This document shows, piece by piece, positions 1 through 12,000 of a stretch of 64,000 nt of DNA. How positions within the stretch are numbered: position 1 is the first letter of the stretch; the number at the start of each line of letters is the position of its first letter. Under the pieces are notes generated by a model. The model was not told where the DNA came from, searched no databases, and saw only the letters and a program-made list of their open reading frames with translations. The stretch covers positions 1-64,000 of the forward strand of contig JASAND010022166.1 in assembly GCA_030248195.1 (NCBI GenBank), given 5' to 3'. The translations under genes and the position numbers were made by a program. The stretch comes from Trissonchulus latispiculum. Its lineage: Eukaryota; Nematoda; Enoplea; Enoplida; Ironidae.

Positions 1-3000
1 TCATTTTCTTGACGTCAAGCTCTTGTTTATATCTCTACGGAGATCCTTGTACTCTGTCTTTCTGTGCAACTTTGGTCAGAGAAGATTTTTTGATAAAACC
101 TTCTCTGGCTATGTTGCAGCACAGATAGGCCAGTAACTGTCCTTCTTGGACAACTTGGGCAGGAGCTCCGAAATAGTTCTCACAATTGGCTTGCTCACCG
201 CGCCATTTGGCACTACTCTCCTATTCGAATTAAACTTCGGCAATGACTGCAGGCAGGCATTTTTCATTGGCCCCTAACATGATTAATGCCTTATCCTTCG
301 TGGGTGCGGCCGGCGTTGCCTTCATTTTCTTGACACGGCATCTTTGTTTGTATCTACGAGTCCGCGCTACTGCGAGTCCTCTTTTCTGTGCATAAGCACG
401 ATAGAGGTTTGATAAAACCTTCTCTGGCTGTTGCGACACAGATAAGCCGAGCGCTTGTCTCTTGGACAACCAGGCGAAAAATGTTCTCCTGAGCCAAGGC
501 TCTTCTCCTGTTCAGACTAAGGCTTCGGCCGCCAAGTACGGTTGTGGCCCTAACATGATGTCTGTATCCTTCGTGGATCCTTACTGCTGGCCAGCGTTTA
601 CTTCATTTTCTTGACAGCCAAATGCTGACTTTATATGCTGCGGAAATCCGCTGGCTTACTGCACTCCTCTTTCTGTGCATAGCACAGTCAGAGAGAAGGT
701 TTTGATAAAACCTTCTCTGGCCATATGTTACGGCACAGATAGAACCGAGCTGGCTGAAAAAATCAAAGACGGCCAGGCAAGAGCTCAAGAAATGAGTTCC
801 CACAGAAACAAGAAGCACCCTCACCACATGTATTGGCTCTCCTGTTAGGACTAAGGCTCGGCCTTGGTGACTGCAGGCTGAAGCAATTTTCATTATTTCT
901 TTATGATTAATGCCTTGTATCCTTCGTGGATCCCACCTGCTGGCCAGCGTTTGCTTCATTTCTTAAGACGTAAATCCTTGTTTTATTATCTCTACGGAGA
1001 TCCGCTGGCCATTGCAGTCCCTCTTTCTGTGCATAGCTTGGTCAGAGGGGTTTTGATAAAAACGCTTCTTCTGGCTATGTTGCAACACAGATAGAGCCGA
1101 GCTGGCTGATAACTTGGACAACCAGGCAGGAAACTTCCGAAGTGGATTCTCCCTGAGTAAGAGCTTGCTCACCACTTCATTGGCTTCTCCTGTTCCGAGA
1201 CTAAGGCTTCGACCTCATAGTGAGCATGCATTTTTTTTACATCCCTTCCGTTTTTTCCCTGGTCACCTGCTTGGTCCAGCGTTTGCTTCATTTTCTTGAC
1301 CTTGTAGAAGTGCTGTTCCAGTCTCTACAGAGAATCCGCTGTGCACTGCAGTCTCTCTTTCTGTGCATTTTTTTTTTTTTAAAGAGGTTTTGATAAGAAC
1401 ACTTCTCTAGCTATGTTGCAGCACAGATGAGAACCGAGCCAACTGATAAACGCCCTGTTGGACAACCGACACAGGTGCTCCGAGTAGTTCCTCCCCTGGG
1501 CAAGAGCGCTCCCCGCCACGCCACGTGGCTCTCCTGTTCGGACAAGGCTTCGGCCTTAGTGACTGCAGACAGAGGCATTTTCATTGTTTCTTTATGATTG
1601 TGCCTTGGCATCCTTCATTGGATCTACGCCTGCTGCAGCCAGCGTTACTTTCATTTTCTTGACACAGCAAATACTGATTCACATGTCTCTAGGAGATGAT
1701 CTGCTGACCACTGCAGTCCTCTTTCTGTGCATGGCACAGTCATAAGAGGTTTTGACTTTAGCAATCTCTGAGCTATGCCCACACCTGAGCACACAGGACA
1801 GAGCTCCAGAGGAATAGTTCTCCCCCTGGAGGTTCAGAAGCACTCTCTTTTTTTCACCCCTGCCATGTTGACTCTCTCCTGTTCGAGACAAGGCATCGAA
1901 CTGCTAGAGAACGTTTTCATTATTTACAACGCGATTGATGCCTTGTATCCTTCCGTGGATCCGCCTGCTGGCCAGCGTTTAAAGCTTCTGTTTTCTTGAC
2001 AAAAAATGCTGTTTGCCATCTCTACGGAGATCCACTGGCCTGCAGTCCTCTTTCTGTGCATAGCACAGTCAGAGAAGATTTTGATAAAACCTTCTCTGGC
2101 TATGTTGTAGGGGACACCGAGCTGTCAATAACTTGGACAACCAGGCAGGAGCTCCAGGGGGTAGTTCTCCTGGGTAGGCACCACACCCGTGCCACACACC
2201 TGCTGTTCGGACTGAATATCTCAATACAGCCAGACTTGACTGCAGACAAAGGCGTTTTTCATTATTTCTTTATGATAATGCCTTGTATCCCTTCGTGGAT
2301 CCACCCTCGCAGCCGCACATACTTCTGCTTGACAGTAAATGACTGTCTGAAATCTGCATAGGATACTCCGCTGGCCCTTTGCAGGTTGCCTCACTTGCTG
2401 TGCATAGCACAGTCAGGAAGGACCATTGATAAGAGCCTTCTCTGGCTCCATGTTGCAGGCTTGAAGAGCCGAGCTGGCTGATAAAGCTCTTTGGACAACC
2501 AGGCAGACTTCCAGAGCAAGACACCACACAGGTAGGCACTCACTTTCCGTCCTTTCGTTTCAGACACAGTGACTGCAGGCAGGCTTTTTTTTTTTTTTCT
2601 TTATGTTTCATGCCTTATCCTTTCGTGAGATCCACCTGCTGGCCATTTGCTTCATTTTCTTGACATCAAATGCCTGCATCTACAGGGGATCCGCTGGCCA
2701 CTGCACAGTCACCAACTTTGTGCAATAGCACAGTCAGAGAGGTTTTGCTATGCAACATGTTGCAGCAGGGGATGGGCGAGCTGGCACTGTCCTTCTTGGA
2801 CAACCAGGCGGGGGCTCGAGTGTTTCCTGGGTGACGCCCACCGCCTCCCCATTGGCCCTCTGCCTGTTCGGGCAAGGCTCGGCTTTGACAGCGGGCAGGA
2901 ACGCCCTCATTCGTGCCCTGGCACGGTGATGCCTTGTCCCTTCCGTGGACTGCCTAGCTGGCTTCAGCAGTTTCACTTCATTTTCTTGACATAACACTAC

Positions 3001-4850
3001 TGTTCTCCGTATACGACGAGTCCACTGACCACTGCACTAACAAATTCCTGCATAGCCACAGTCGAGGGGGTTTTGATAAAACCTTCTCTGGTATGTTGCA
3101 GCGCAGGCTAGAGCCGAGCTGGCCTGGTCCCTTCTTGGACAACCAGGCAGGGCTTTCCGAGTGGATTCTCCTGGGCTGAAACGCTCTCCCGGCCAACTCT
3201 CCTGTTCAGACTGGGCTTCATGTGACAGGCGTTTTCATTATTTCTTTAAGAACTTCTTGTATCCTTCTCGGTGGATCCGCCACTGGCCAGCTTGTTCATT
3301 TTCTTGTTATAAATGCTGTTCTCCTCTTACGGAGATCCAGCGAGAGCACTGCAGTCTTTCTGTGCAATAGCACAGTCAGAGAGGTTTTGATAAAACTCCT
3401 CTGTACAGCTCACAGATAGAGCCGAGCTGGCTTTGTCCTTCTTGGACAACCAGGCAGGAGCTCCAGGGGGCTCTTCCTGGGCCAGAACTTTTCTCTCTGT
3501 TCGAGACTTGGAGCTTTCGGCCTATGGGCGTTTTTTCATTGACAGCTTTATGATTAATGCCTTGTATGCTTCGTGGATCCACCTGCTGGCCAGCGTTTAC
3601 TTCATTTTCTTGACAGCCAAATACTGTTCTGTCTCTACGGAGATCCGCTGGCCACTGCAGTGCCTCTTTCTGTGCTGGTCAGGAGAGAAAGAGGTTTGAC
3701 CTCCCCTGCTGGCTATGTTGCAAACGAGGATAGAGCCGGGCTGGCTGTCCTTCTTGGACAACCAGGCAGGAGCTCCGAAATAGTTCTCCCCTGGGCTGGG
3801 CGCTCAACCCACACATTGGCTCTATAGTGTATTCGGAAGACTAAGGCCTTCGGCAAGAGCGAGGGGACCTGGCGTTTTTCATTATTTCTTTATGATTAAT
3901 GCCTTGTATCCTTCGTGGATCTGCCTGCTGGCCAGCGTTTGCCTGTTTTCTTGACCCGTAGGAAATGCTGTTTCTTTCTACAGTCCGCTGGCCCACTGCA
4001 GGTCTGCTGTGCTGAAATCCCTTCAGAGGAGGTTTTGATAAAACCTTCTCTGTGTATGTTGCAGGCAAACCGAGCTGGCTGTCCCTTGGACAACCAGGCA
4101 AAGGCTCCAGGGAATAGTTCTCCCTGAATAAGGCGCTCACCCTCATCATTTGGCTCTCTGTTCGGACTTTAAGGCTTCGGCTGCAAGTGACTGCAGGCAG
4201 GCGTTTTTTCATTATTTCTTTATGATGAGAATTGCCTTGTATCCTTCGTGAGATCTGCCTGCTGGCCAGCGTTTGCTTTCATTTCTTGACATGGCCACTG
4301 TCTATATCTGCAGATCCGCGAATACTGTCCTTTCTTTCTGTGCATAGCACAGTCAGAGAGGTTTTGATAAAACCTTCTCTGGCTATGTTGCAACTTTGCT
4401 GGAGTAGAGCCAGCTGACTGTCCTTCTTGAACAGCCAGGCAGGAAACTCCGAAATAGTTCTCCTGGGTTCAGAACACACTATTCGGCTCTCTCCTGTTCA
4501 GAGACTGAGGCAACTACGTATGAGCTGCAGACCGGGCGTTTTCATTATTTCTTTATGATTAATGCCTTGTTCCTCGTGGATCCGCCTGCTGGCCAGCGTT
4601 TACTTCATTTTCTTGACAGCAAATGCTGTTCCATATCTCCACGAGAGATCCGCTGGCTGCAGTCTGCTCTGTGCATAGCACAGTCAGAGAGGTTTTGATA
4701 AGACCTTCTCTGGCTATGTTGCAGCACAGATAAACCGAGCTGGCTGTCCTTCTTGGACAACCGAAGAACAGGGAATAGTTCTCAGTAAAACTCACCCCAC
4801 ATCCATTGTCTCTCCTGTTCGGACAAGGCTTCGACACTGGTATTCTGGTA
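1..4850. repeat. Degenerate ~329-bp satellite array, about 15 copies
   Basis: A head-to-tail repeat runs from the window edge to about 4850. Each copy carries the same ordered landmarks: TTCATTTTCTTGAC, ACGGAGATCCGCTGG, a GTGCATAGCACAGTCAGAG block, GGTTTTGATAAAACCTTC, TTGGACAACCAGGC, and TTCATTATTTCTTTATGATT. The TTGGACAACC landmark (or its degraded position) recurs near 145, 457, 755, 1112, 1458, 1790, 2130, 2488, 2794, 3135, 3441, 3753, 4088, 4427 and 4753, a mean spacing of 329 bp. Copies differ mostly by small insertions and deletions, so monomer length varies from about 300 to 358. Open frames here are short, out of register between copies and not conserved, so it is non-coding. It may lie in a further RRS1 intron if the missing 3' exons are to the left. 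Confidence 0.92.
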
Positions 4851-5974
4851 AGCATTTCGCTGCTGCTGTGACTATATGTTGCTGATACGAAAGGAATTTT
4901 GGGAGGGGAACAAAAAGTTTTCTGAAAATGTGCTAGAAATGGCGCTATCCTTCTAGCATGTCACTCTGTAAAGGTTGACTTTTACTGCAAAAATAGGCAG
5001 ATTTCGTGGTCAAAAAGGCACAAATTGAGTAAAAAATCTCCGGCAAATCATGAAAATTTTTGAAAATTTTGCCTTTTGAGTTCTAAGCGAATATTTTAGG
5101 GCAAACTTGGATAGAAAAGGGGCACCTTCTGGTTTTCGGGGGAAGGTCTTTTATGGATGGACCCACACCACCCCACTAAAATACCATTTTAACCACATAA
5201 ATGTCATCTGTTAACGTTCAAGCATTCTTTAACAAATATGACAATAATCTATGGTATTTTAAAAATTTAAGAAATCTATTGCATTTTTAGAAGTCCGCAT
5301 TTCTACCAGATTTTTGAGATTGCTTGAGCCAGATAATTTTGATACGGTTTTGAAAAGCTACTTCTCAGGATGATTGATAGTGATGAAAAAATTGCGGTGT
5401 AAGATGTTATACTACCTCAAGTTTTTGTTGTAAAAGCCTGTTTTCGCAAAACAAAACAAGTTTGCAACCAGAAAAGTCCCCAACCCGAGATTTCGATCTT
5501 ACTGTTTCGAGCATAGGAGGCTTAATACATTAGGAAACGCTCAGTAGAAACTCTTGGCATCTATATATTATCCGAAAAGCATATATTCTAGTGGACATGA
5601 CACGACTAGTATATAGATTAAATGAAGTACAAGATTCAAAGCAGAACTGGTAAGGTGGAACTGCCACCTTCGGCAATTATATGCCGCCGCTCAAAACGTA
5701 CCGGATTGTAACCTAAATCAAACTCAAAAAGCAAAATTATGGCAATGACGTCCAATTTCTACGCATCAGACTAAATTTTCTCAAAACAACCAGTAATCCA
5801 GCTTTACGTATAGAACATGCAGTTTCTTGGGATATAGGAAGTGGGAATTGGGGTGGTCTGAAATTAAGCCAGAAAAGGGACTCTCAGATCAAAGCTTCCT
5901 AAAAAAACTAGCAATCTTTAAAGCAACCTGAAATGTATGTAACTACGCACATACAGAGATTGTCAATAATATAC
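4851..5974. other. RRS1 intron sequence with a transposon relic
   Basis: No exon of RRS1 or of another gene is recognised here. 4900-5190 resembles a decayed copy of the short CTGG-type transposons found elsewhere in the window: an AAAATTTTTGAAAATTTTG core, a GGCACCTTCTGG segment and G-rich edges. The residue is AT-rich unique sequence. The continuation expected after exon 5 (a conserved W-R-x-R-W-G-Y stretch in the family) was searched for by eye and not found. Confidence 0.5.
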
Positions 5975-6076
5975 CTGGCTAACTTCATCCCAAACCATTC
6001 TATTTTTCTTTCGATTATGAATACCCTTCAACTTGGCATAGCTTTCCCATCGAGTTTCCGGCTTTGGTTTGGGAAT
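5975..6076 (-). CDS. RRS1: RRS1 exon 5
   Basis: Acceptor CTGTTTTAG|ATTCC, donor CAG|GTATAT, 34 codons in phase 0. It encodes IPKPKPETRWESYAKLKGI, then HNRKKNRMVWDEVSQ. This is the central RRS1 signature (KPxTRWxxFAxLKGIxxKKKxxxVWDEVS). The next exon should open with the conserved WRxRWGY segment. Confidence 0.96.
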
Positions 6077-9000
6077 CTAAAACAGGAGACGGTTTAAAAC
6101 ATCATCTAAACTCTGGAAACAACCTGAATGAATACGTATAAGTCTTCTCATCCCCGTAACCTTTATGTTAAAGTTATACGCGCAGAAGTAAACGATGCCA
6201 GCAAATGCAAATATGCGCATTCCTGCAGGTTTTCGGAGAAGAATAGGGTGGGAAACCTCTTAGGTTTAGGTTACCTTTACCACTCACTAAAGGGTCAGAT
6301 TTTTCCAAAGACTTTAGGGTTTAAAATGCCCACCGAAATTTTGGTGAAAAATCGATATTTTGCTAAAATTTGCATTACGTACTTCTAACCTTAGCGGTTA
6401 GCCTGGTCTCACAAAACTGATTTTTCTGCTGTTTTATGCAAGTTTGTGCCACCCAATCTGCAAATTCCCTCTTGCTCAGATGGCGTCACCCAAATTTGAA
6501 CAACGAAAATAAAGGCATACGTACGCAAACAAATTCCACAAAAGAAGCAAAGGAACAAATAAACTATCCCCCCCAAATTCCCAAGCAAACTGTGGCCCGC
6601 CCCCCCCCCCTTACGCTTTATCTCACTCAAAACACTCACACTCGCACAAAGGGTACACTCACACAAAATTTAACACAAAATTGGAGCTAAATTGGTTTTA
6701 AATGCCCCCACTGAGGACTGGGGGCATTGTTTACTTGATCGGAAGCAAGAATATGCCACTGGAACGAGGATTATTATTAGACTTACCGGTTTCTCACGAG
6801 GCAGACGCACTGAGGGTTCTGGGAGCTATAATAAAAAGTATATACACATTAAACTGAGATATAAAACAACTCAACTATTGCGGATGTGAATACAGTAGGC
6901 GGGGTGGGTGGAAACAGGCAAAAAACTTGGGGTGAAGCGCAGGTGTTTTTTTCCAGGGAGTGCGGACACCCCCTTTCAGAAAGTTTTTGTAAATTTTAAG
7001 CTGTTTTGGCCCAAATTTGGCCATTTCAGAGAAAAATTAGGTTCGGATTCCCCATTTCAAGTTGGGCCCACTCCTTTTAAAAATCCTGGATACGCCCTGG
7101 TGAGGCCTTCTCTAGTGGGGTGAAGGTCAAAATTGGTCAGATATGTAGCGGTCTATAGTCGCGAAAATTCCAGTAAAATTAGCCTGTTTTCCAGACATGT
7201 GCAGGAGGGGAAGTTAGAGGAGGGGAAGTGAACGTCGAAGGCCGCCGAAAAACCGGCGTTTTCCGTTTTTTGTCCAAAAAACCTGATTCTGGAACGAGGT
7301 CAGGGACCCCTACGGGGGGAGGGTAAGCTCCAGGCCTGGGGAGGGTGAAAACCCCCTTAAACACCGCCAAGCACATGTATGTTGTTTTCTACGTATATAT
7401 ACACATGTTTTGCTGCAATTACAAAAGCTGGAAAATGCTAAAAATTTAGCTTTAGCACCAAAATAAATGATTCAGAGCCAATGCCAGAAGCTCTGCATTT
7501 ACATATAACAGCAAATCTCGGCCGTAACAATAAACACAACAAATAGAGAATACAGAACGGCTGCTTAACGTGTTTCCAGGGAACTAAGTATATAAAAAGT
7601 ATGTTCGTACCGTGACTACAAAAACGTCATCAGCTTTCTCTACTGGCAGCTAAAACAAACAAAATATGACAAATACACTAAATTCAATACGACGTAAATG
7701 ACTAAAGGCAAACACTAAATATATTATGCTGTTCGCCTGGTTAATAAGGGAGTGCTAAGGCTGGACCTTGTTTGGTCCTGTTCTTAACCACGACAGCAGA
7801 CCCCAGTGAGTGCTCAAGGGCACTGCATTCTCCCTGCCTGGTGGTGTCCCCTTGGCATCAGTCTAGTCAACGGCGCAAATGGGCTCTGGTCCCGGAAGCA
7901 CGACTTGCCATGTCAAACTAATACACTCATACCATCCAAGTGGTTAAATGATTATCCTGTCCAATGGTTGTTTGCATCTTCCTCCCACTTGCCTATTCCG
8001 GTTTATCCGAATGTGTGTCGCTAGCAAATTACGAACACGTGTCTGGGCTTTTTCTAGGCGAAACAAAGTGGGGGTGGGGAGAGTGGGGGGGGGAACCCAA
8101 AAGTGGGGGAAGATCTAAAGTGGTCTAAAAACGCAGTCAAAATATCCTGTTTTCTACATACACTGCTATAACTACGTATGCTTAAAAGTGCTTAAAAATT
8201 GAGTTTGAGTACCAAAATGACGATTTTTGACCAAAAAAATTCCGGCAGAGCCGGGAAAATTTTGCAAATTTTGACCAAAAATCATTAAAATTTGGCATTT
8301 TCTGGGCACCCTATAGTGAGTGGGGGGAAGCCAAAAAGGGGGGGGGGGGGGCGCCCCCCCACCCCCCCCCCCAGTAAAAAAAGCCCAGCGTGTACTGTGC
8401 TTTAGATGGGCGATGAATGCAGAAATCACAACAACAACAACAGCAACTGATCATAACTGTTATCACAACAGAACAGCTCATCGGAAAGGCGATGTCAAGT
8501 TAAGACTAAGACAAGTACTAGTTGATGTTCAGAACGAGGGTATAAAAATCATTCGCTACACTACACACTTTAGAAATATTTCAGTAGAAACTAACGGAAT
8601 TATATGTATACTTTTGCAGACGACAAATATATACAAAAGGTCTTGCAAGTTTGAAAAATGGCGTTTTTAAGGCGTGTTCACAGCACGAATGCTGTTTGGT
8701 CAACCAGAGCATGGCTTTGGAGGATTGCGAGGAATATGCTGAACATATCCAATCCAAATTACATATATACATAACGAACTAACAAAACTGGATATACGTA
8801 CAACTAGGGGGGGAAATGCCCTCGACGGGCAACCAACTTGGTAGAATAGGGAAAGACTTGAATGTTAAATACACGGTGCATGGTTACAACTGAGATTCTG
8901 CTGAAGCGGAAAAATGCCGTTTCTCAGCGACTAAAATGACAGAAACCAGCTTTGTGCGCCGAATAGGGAATCTACTCGGCGACTAAAATGAAAGAAACCA

Positions 9001-12000
9001 GCTTTGTGCACCGAATAGGGAATCTACTCGGCGACTAAAATGAAAGAAACCAGCTTTGTCGCCGAATAGGGAATTCCCTCCTTCCGCCCTATTCGCGCGA
9101 ACTTATCGTCTTTCGGGAGGAAATATACAGGTAATTATTCTGTTAGGAACTGCAAACGTAAGCATTGCGCTCAATATGACATTTCCCGTACCGGTTGCGT
9201 GGTGACTAGGGGTGGCGCTAGATTAATTTCTTTTTGAGCTACCTGATCCGTAAATATTTTATGCATACAACCGCTAGCAGGACCAACAGAAAGCAACAAT
9301 AAGTATATATATATATATGCAGTTTAAACAATTTGTGGTCGACAGTCCTTGTGCTAAAACATATACAATCAATCGCATTTCATTTTATATAATGTTTGAT
9401 TGTATCAATTCTCGGCAAGATCAGCACAGAGCACACCTATATATATATATATCATAGGGGTCGCGGCAGCGACCCCTATAATATGTGTCAAAAGTCCCTG
9501 GAGACACCGTAAAATAAGCTGCGCAGAGGCTGCGCAAAATCCTGCGCAGATCCTGCGCAGATTTCATGCGCAAATTGTAGAGCACATCGAGTTTAGTATG
9601 TGTGCGAAGTTTCAGCCCCGTATCACTTTCCGTTAAAAAGTTGTGCCCCGGACCGGTTATGGCGGCGATGTTTTTTTTCCGGTTTCTCCTATTTAATGGT
9701 CGTATTGTCCTGACTTTCCGCCTCTTTCACGTAATCTGCAGCGGAGGCCGGACCTAAAGGGGTATAGGGTCTGGTAGTACCCCATGCGCCATTTAAGAAT
9801 CGCTACTTTTTTGCGCCGCAGGTGCGCCACAGCGCCACAGCGGCGCCGCAAAGTCGGCTCAGAGCGAAAAGTGACCATTTTTGTGGTCGCTGCGCAGCTC
9901 GAACGTTAAGAGCTGGAGCCGATTTCTTTTTATATTCAGAAACTACATATATTGAACTAACTAAATAGCTAAGTCTCGTTTCTCTATCACTTCCCATGCG
10001 ACCACAGTGGCCGGTCAAAAATGGTGAAAATTCGAAAAATGAAAAATCGAAATTCTCGCTGTGTATTCAACTTAGAAAGCTCAATTCTTTCATACAAAGG
10101 TTTTATGGCACGGCGAATTGATTCCCGTAAGCAGTTTTGCCGTCAGACCCACCCATATTGCTGGGCTGGTTCCACTTTGCTGTCGGGAGGGTCAAGTCGG
10201 TACCGACTTCCAAGAACACCATATAGGACTGTGCATAGCCTCTCAAAACTTTGTCCATAGGGGTTTTCTGGTGCGCCCAGCTCATTTCCGGAGTCCGTTT
10301 TGCCGTCCGACCCACCCATTTTGCTGGGCTGGTTCCACTTTGCTGTCGGGAGGGTCAAGTCGGTACCGACTTCCAAGAACACCATATAGGACTGTGCATA
10401 GCCTCTCAAAACTTTGTCCATAGGGGTTTTCTGGAGCGCCCAGCTCATTTCCGGAGTCCGTTTTGCCGTCCGAAACACCCATTTTGCTGGACTGGCTCCA
10501 CTTTGCCGTTTGAAGGGTAAATCGGGTAGGGGGTCAAGTGGTCAAAAATAAGATTTTTCAAAAGTGGTCAAATTTGGTACCAAATGAAAGCCCGCATCGA
10601 ACTGAGCAACTTTTGTCATAGAAGTGCGTACCTAAAGTGGCTGTAGAGGGCTGTGGTGGGGTGGGGTGGGGACTTAGGCGATTTTGGGTCAAAAATTAAA
10701 ATTTCAAAAGTGGTCAAATTTGGTACTAAATGAAAGCCCGCATCGAACTGAGCAACTTTTGTCATAGAAGTGCGTACCTAAAGTGGCTGTAGAGGGCTGT
10801 GGTGGGGTGGGGTGGGGACTTAGGCGATTTTGGGTCAAAAATTAAAATTTCAAAAGTGGTCAAATTTCGAGTCAAATGAAGGCCCGCATCGGACTGAACA
10901 ACTTTCGCCATAGAACCACCCACCCAAACTTGCTGTGTCGGATTTATATACTTTCTTTCTCAACCGGATTAAACGACAGACATAGGCCCAACACACATAT
11001 TATCCCCTTTTGTGCGGAGCATTTTTGTTACTTGTATATATATACATATATATACTAGAGGGAAAAATGCCCTAGACGGGCATGCAATGGCTAGAATAGG
11101 GAAAGAAGGAAGGGCGGAAAAATGCCAATATATACGTATATATATACTTGACAGTCGGCGCTGAAAATGATAGAAACTAGATTCAGCGCCCAATAGGGAA
11201 TGCAGTCGGCGATGAAAAGGATAGAAACTAGATTCAGCACCGAATAGGGAAAGCAGTCGGCGCTGAAAATGATAGAAACTAGATTCAGCGCCGAATAGGG
11301 AATGCAGTCGCGTAGCGTGGAACAGGCACTTCCTCCGTCCATCCTATTCGCGTGAACTGCTCTGCACTACCCCAGAACGTGGTATATACTGCGTTTGAAA
11401 TGAGGCATGATACAATATCGTTTGTGTAAGCAAAGTCTGCTTTTAAAGAGTAGAAAGTTTGTTGTTGACTGTGGATCATGAACTAACACAGCGAACATTA
11501 GGCAACTGGGAATACTCTGTTACGCATTTGTACTTTTAATAATTTCGCTCGTAATAGTAGTCGAAAACAAATTAAAAGTGTCATTGATCGTTAAAAATGT
11601 TGTGTTGGAAAAGCCGATAAATGTATGTGTCAAAACGAAATCTTAATCTTGTCTATATTAGGACACTAAAACGCGATGGCAGTAGATATTCTATATATTC
11701 TACTGTCGCGAGGGCGAGGCTCAACTAAGTCTAAAAGTAGACAACCCTGGAACAGTTTCAAGTTTGCTGTATGAGATAAAATTGTACGAGAAAGCAGGCG
11801 CTCATATATTGTAATTCACGCGCGTAGGTATAAAACCCATTCACAGTTAATGAGATTACCAAGGTTTTAACCCATTTGATTCAGATATGGATACGTATAT
11901 CTGATGAAACTCAAACACCTCGTAAAACAAAACTGTTTATATATTGCTTTGTGAAAAGTTCGTCGTTCAGCTTATTAATGGGATCGTCATCACACAAGTC

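Larger units (their letters stand above)
6077..8037. other. RRS1 introns 3-4 and start of intron 2, between micro-exons
   Basis: Apart from exons 3 and 4 this stretch holds no recognisable gene. 6595-6610 is a C run. 6900-7380 looks like decayed G-rich transposon sequence of the kind seen elsewhere in the window (GGGGAAG blocks, an ACCGGCGTTTTCC hairpin-like core). Short open frames show no family resemblance. Confidence 0.5.

Noticed and set aside
5615..5690. Possible sixth RRS1 exon on the minus strand after TTTGATTTAG (GYNPVRFERRHIIAEGG frame)
   Set aside because: The phase does not fit the phase-0 end of exon 5 and the peptide lacks the expected WRxRWGY segment.
8172..8429. Proline/glycine-rich open frames across G and C runs (also near 17449, 24763, 35531, 37444 and 39130)
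   Set aside because: They arise from homopolymer runs inside short transposons and occur on both strands with no conserved residues.
10103..10520. Overlapping ~70-110 codon frames on both strands
   Set aside because: They are translations of the 163-bp tandem repeat and repeat the same peptide in every frame.
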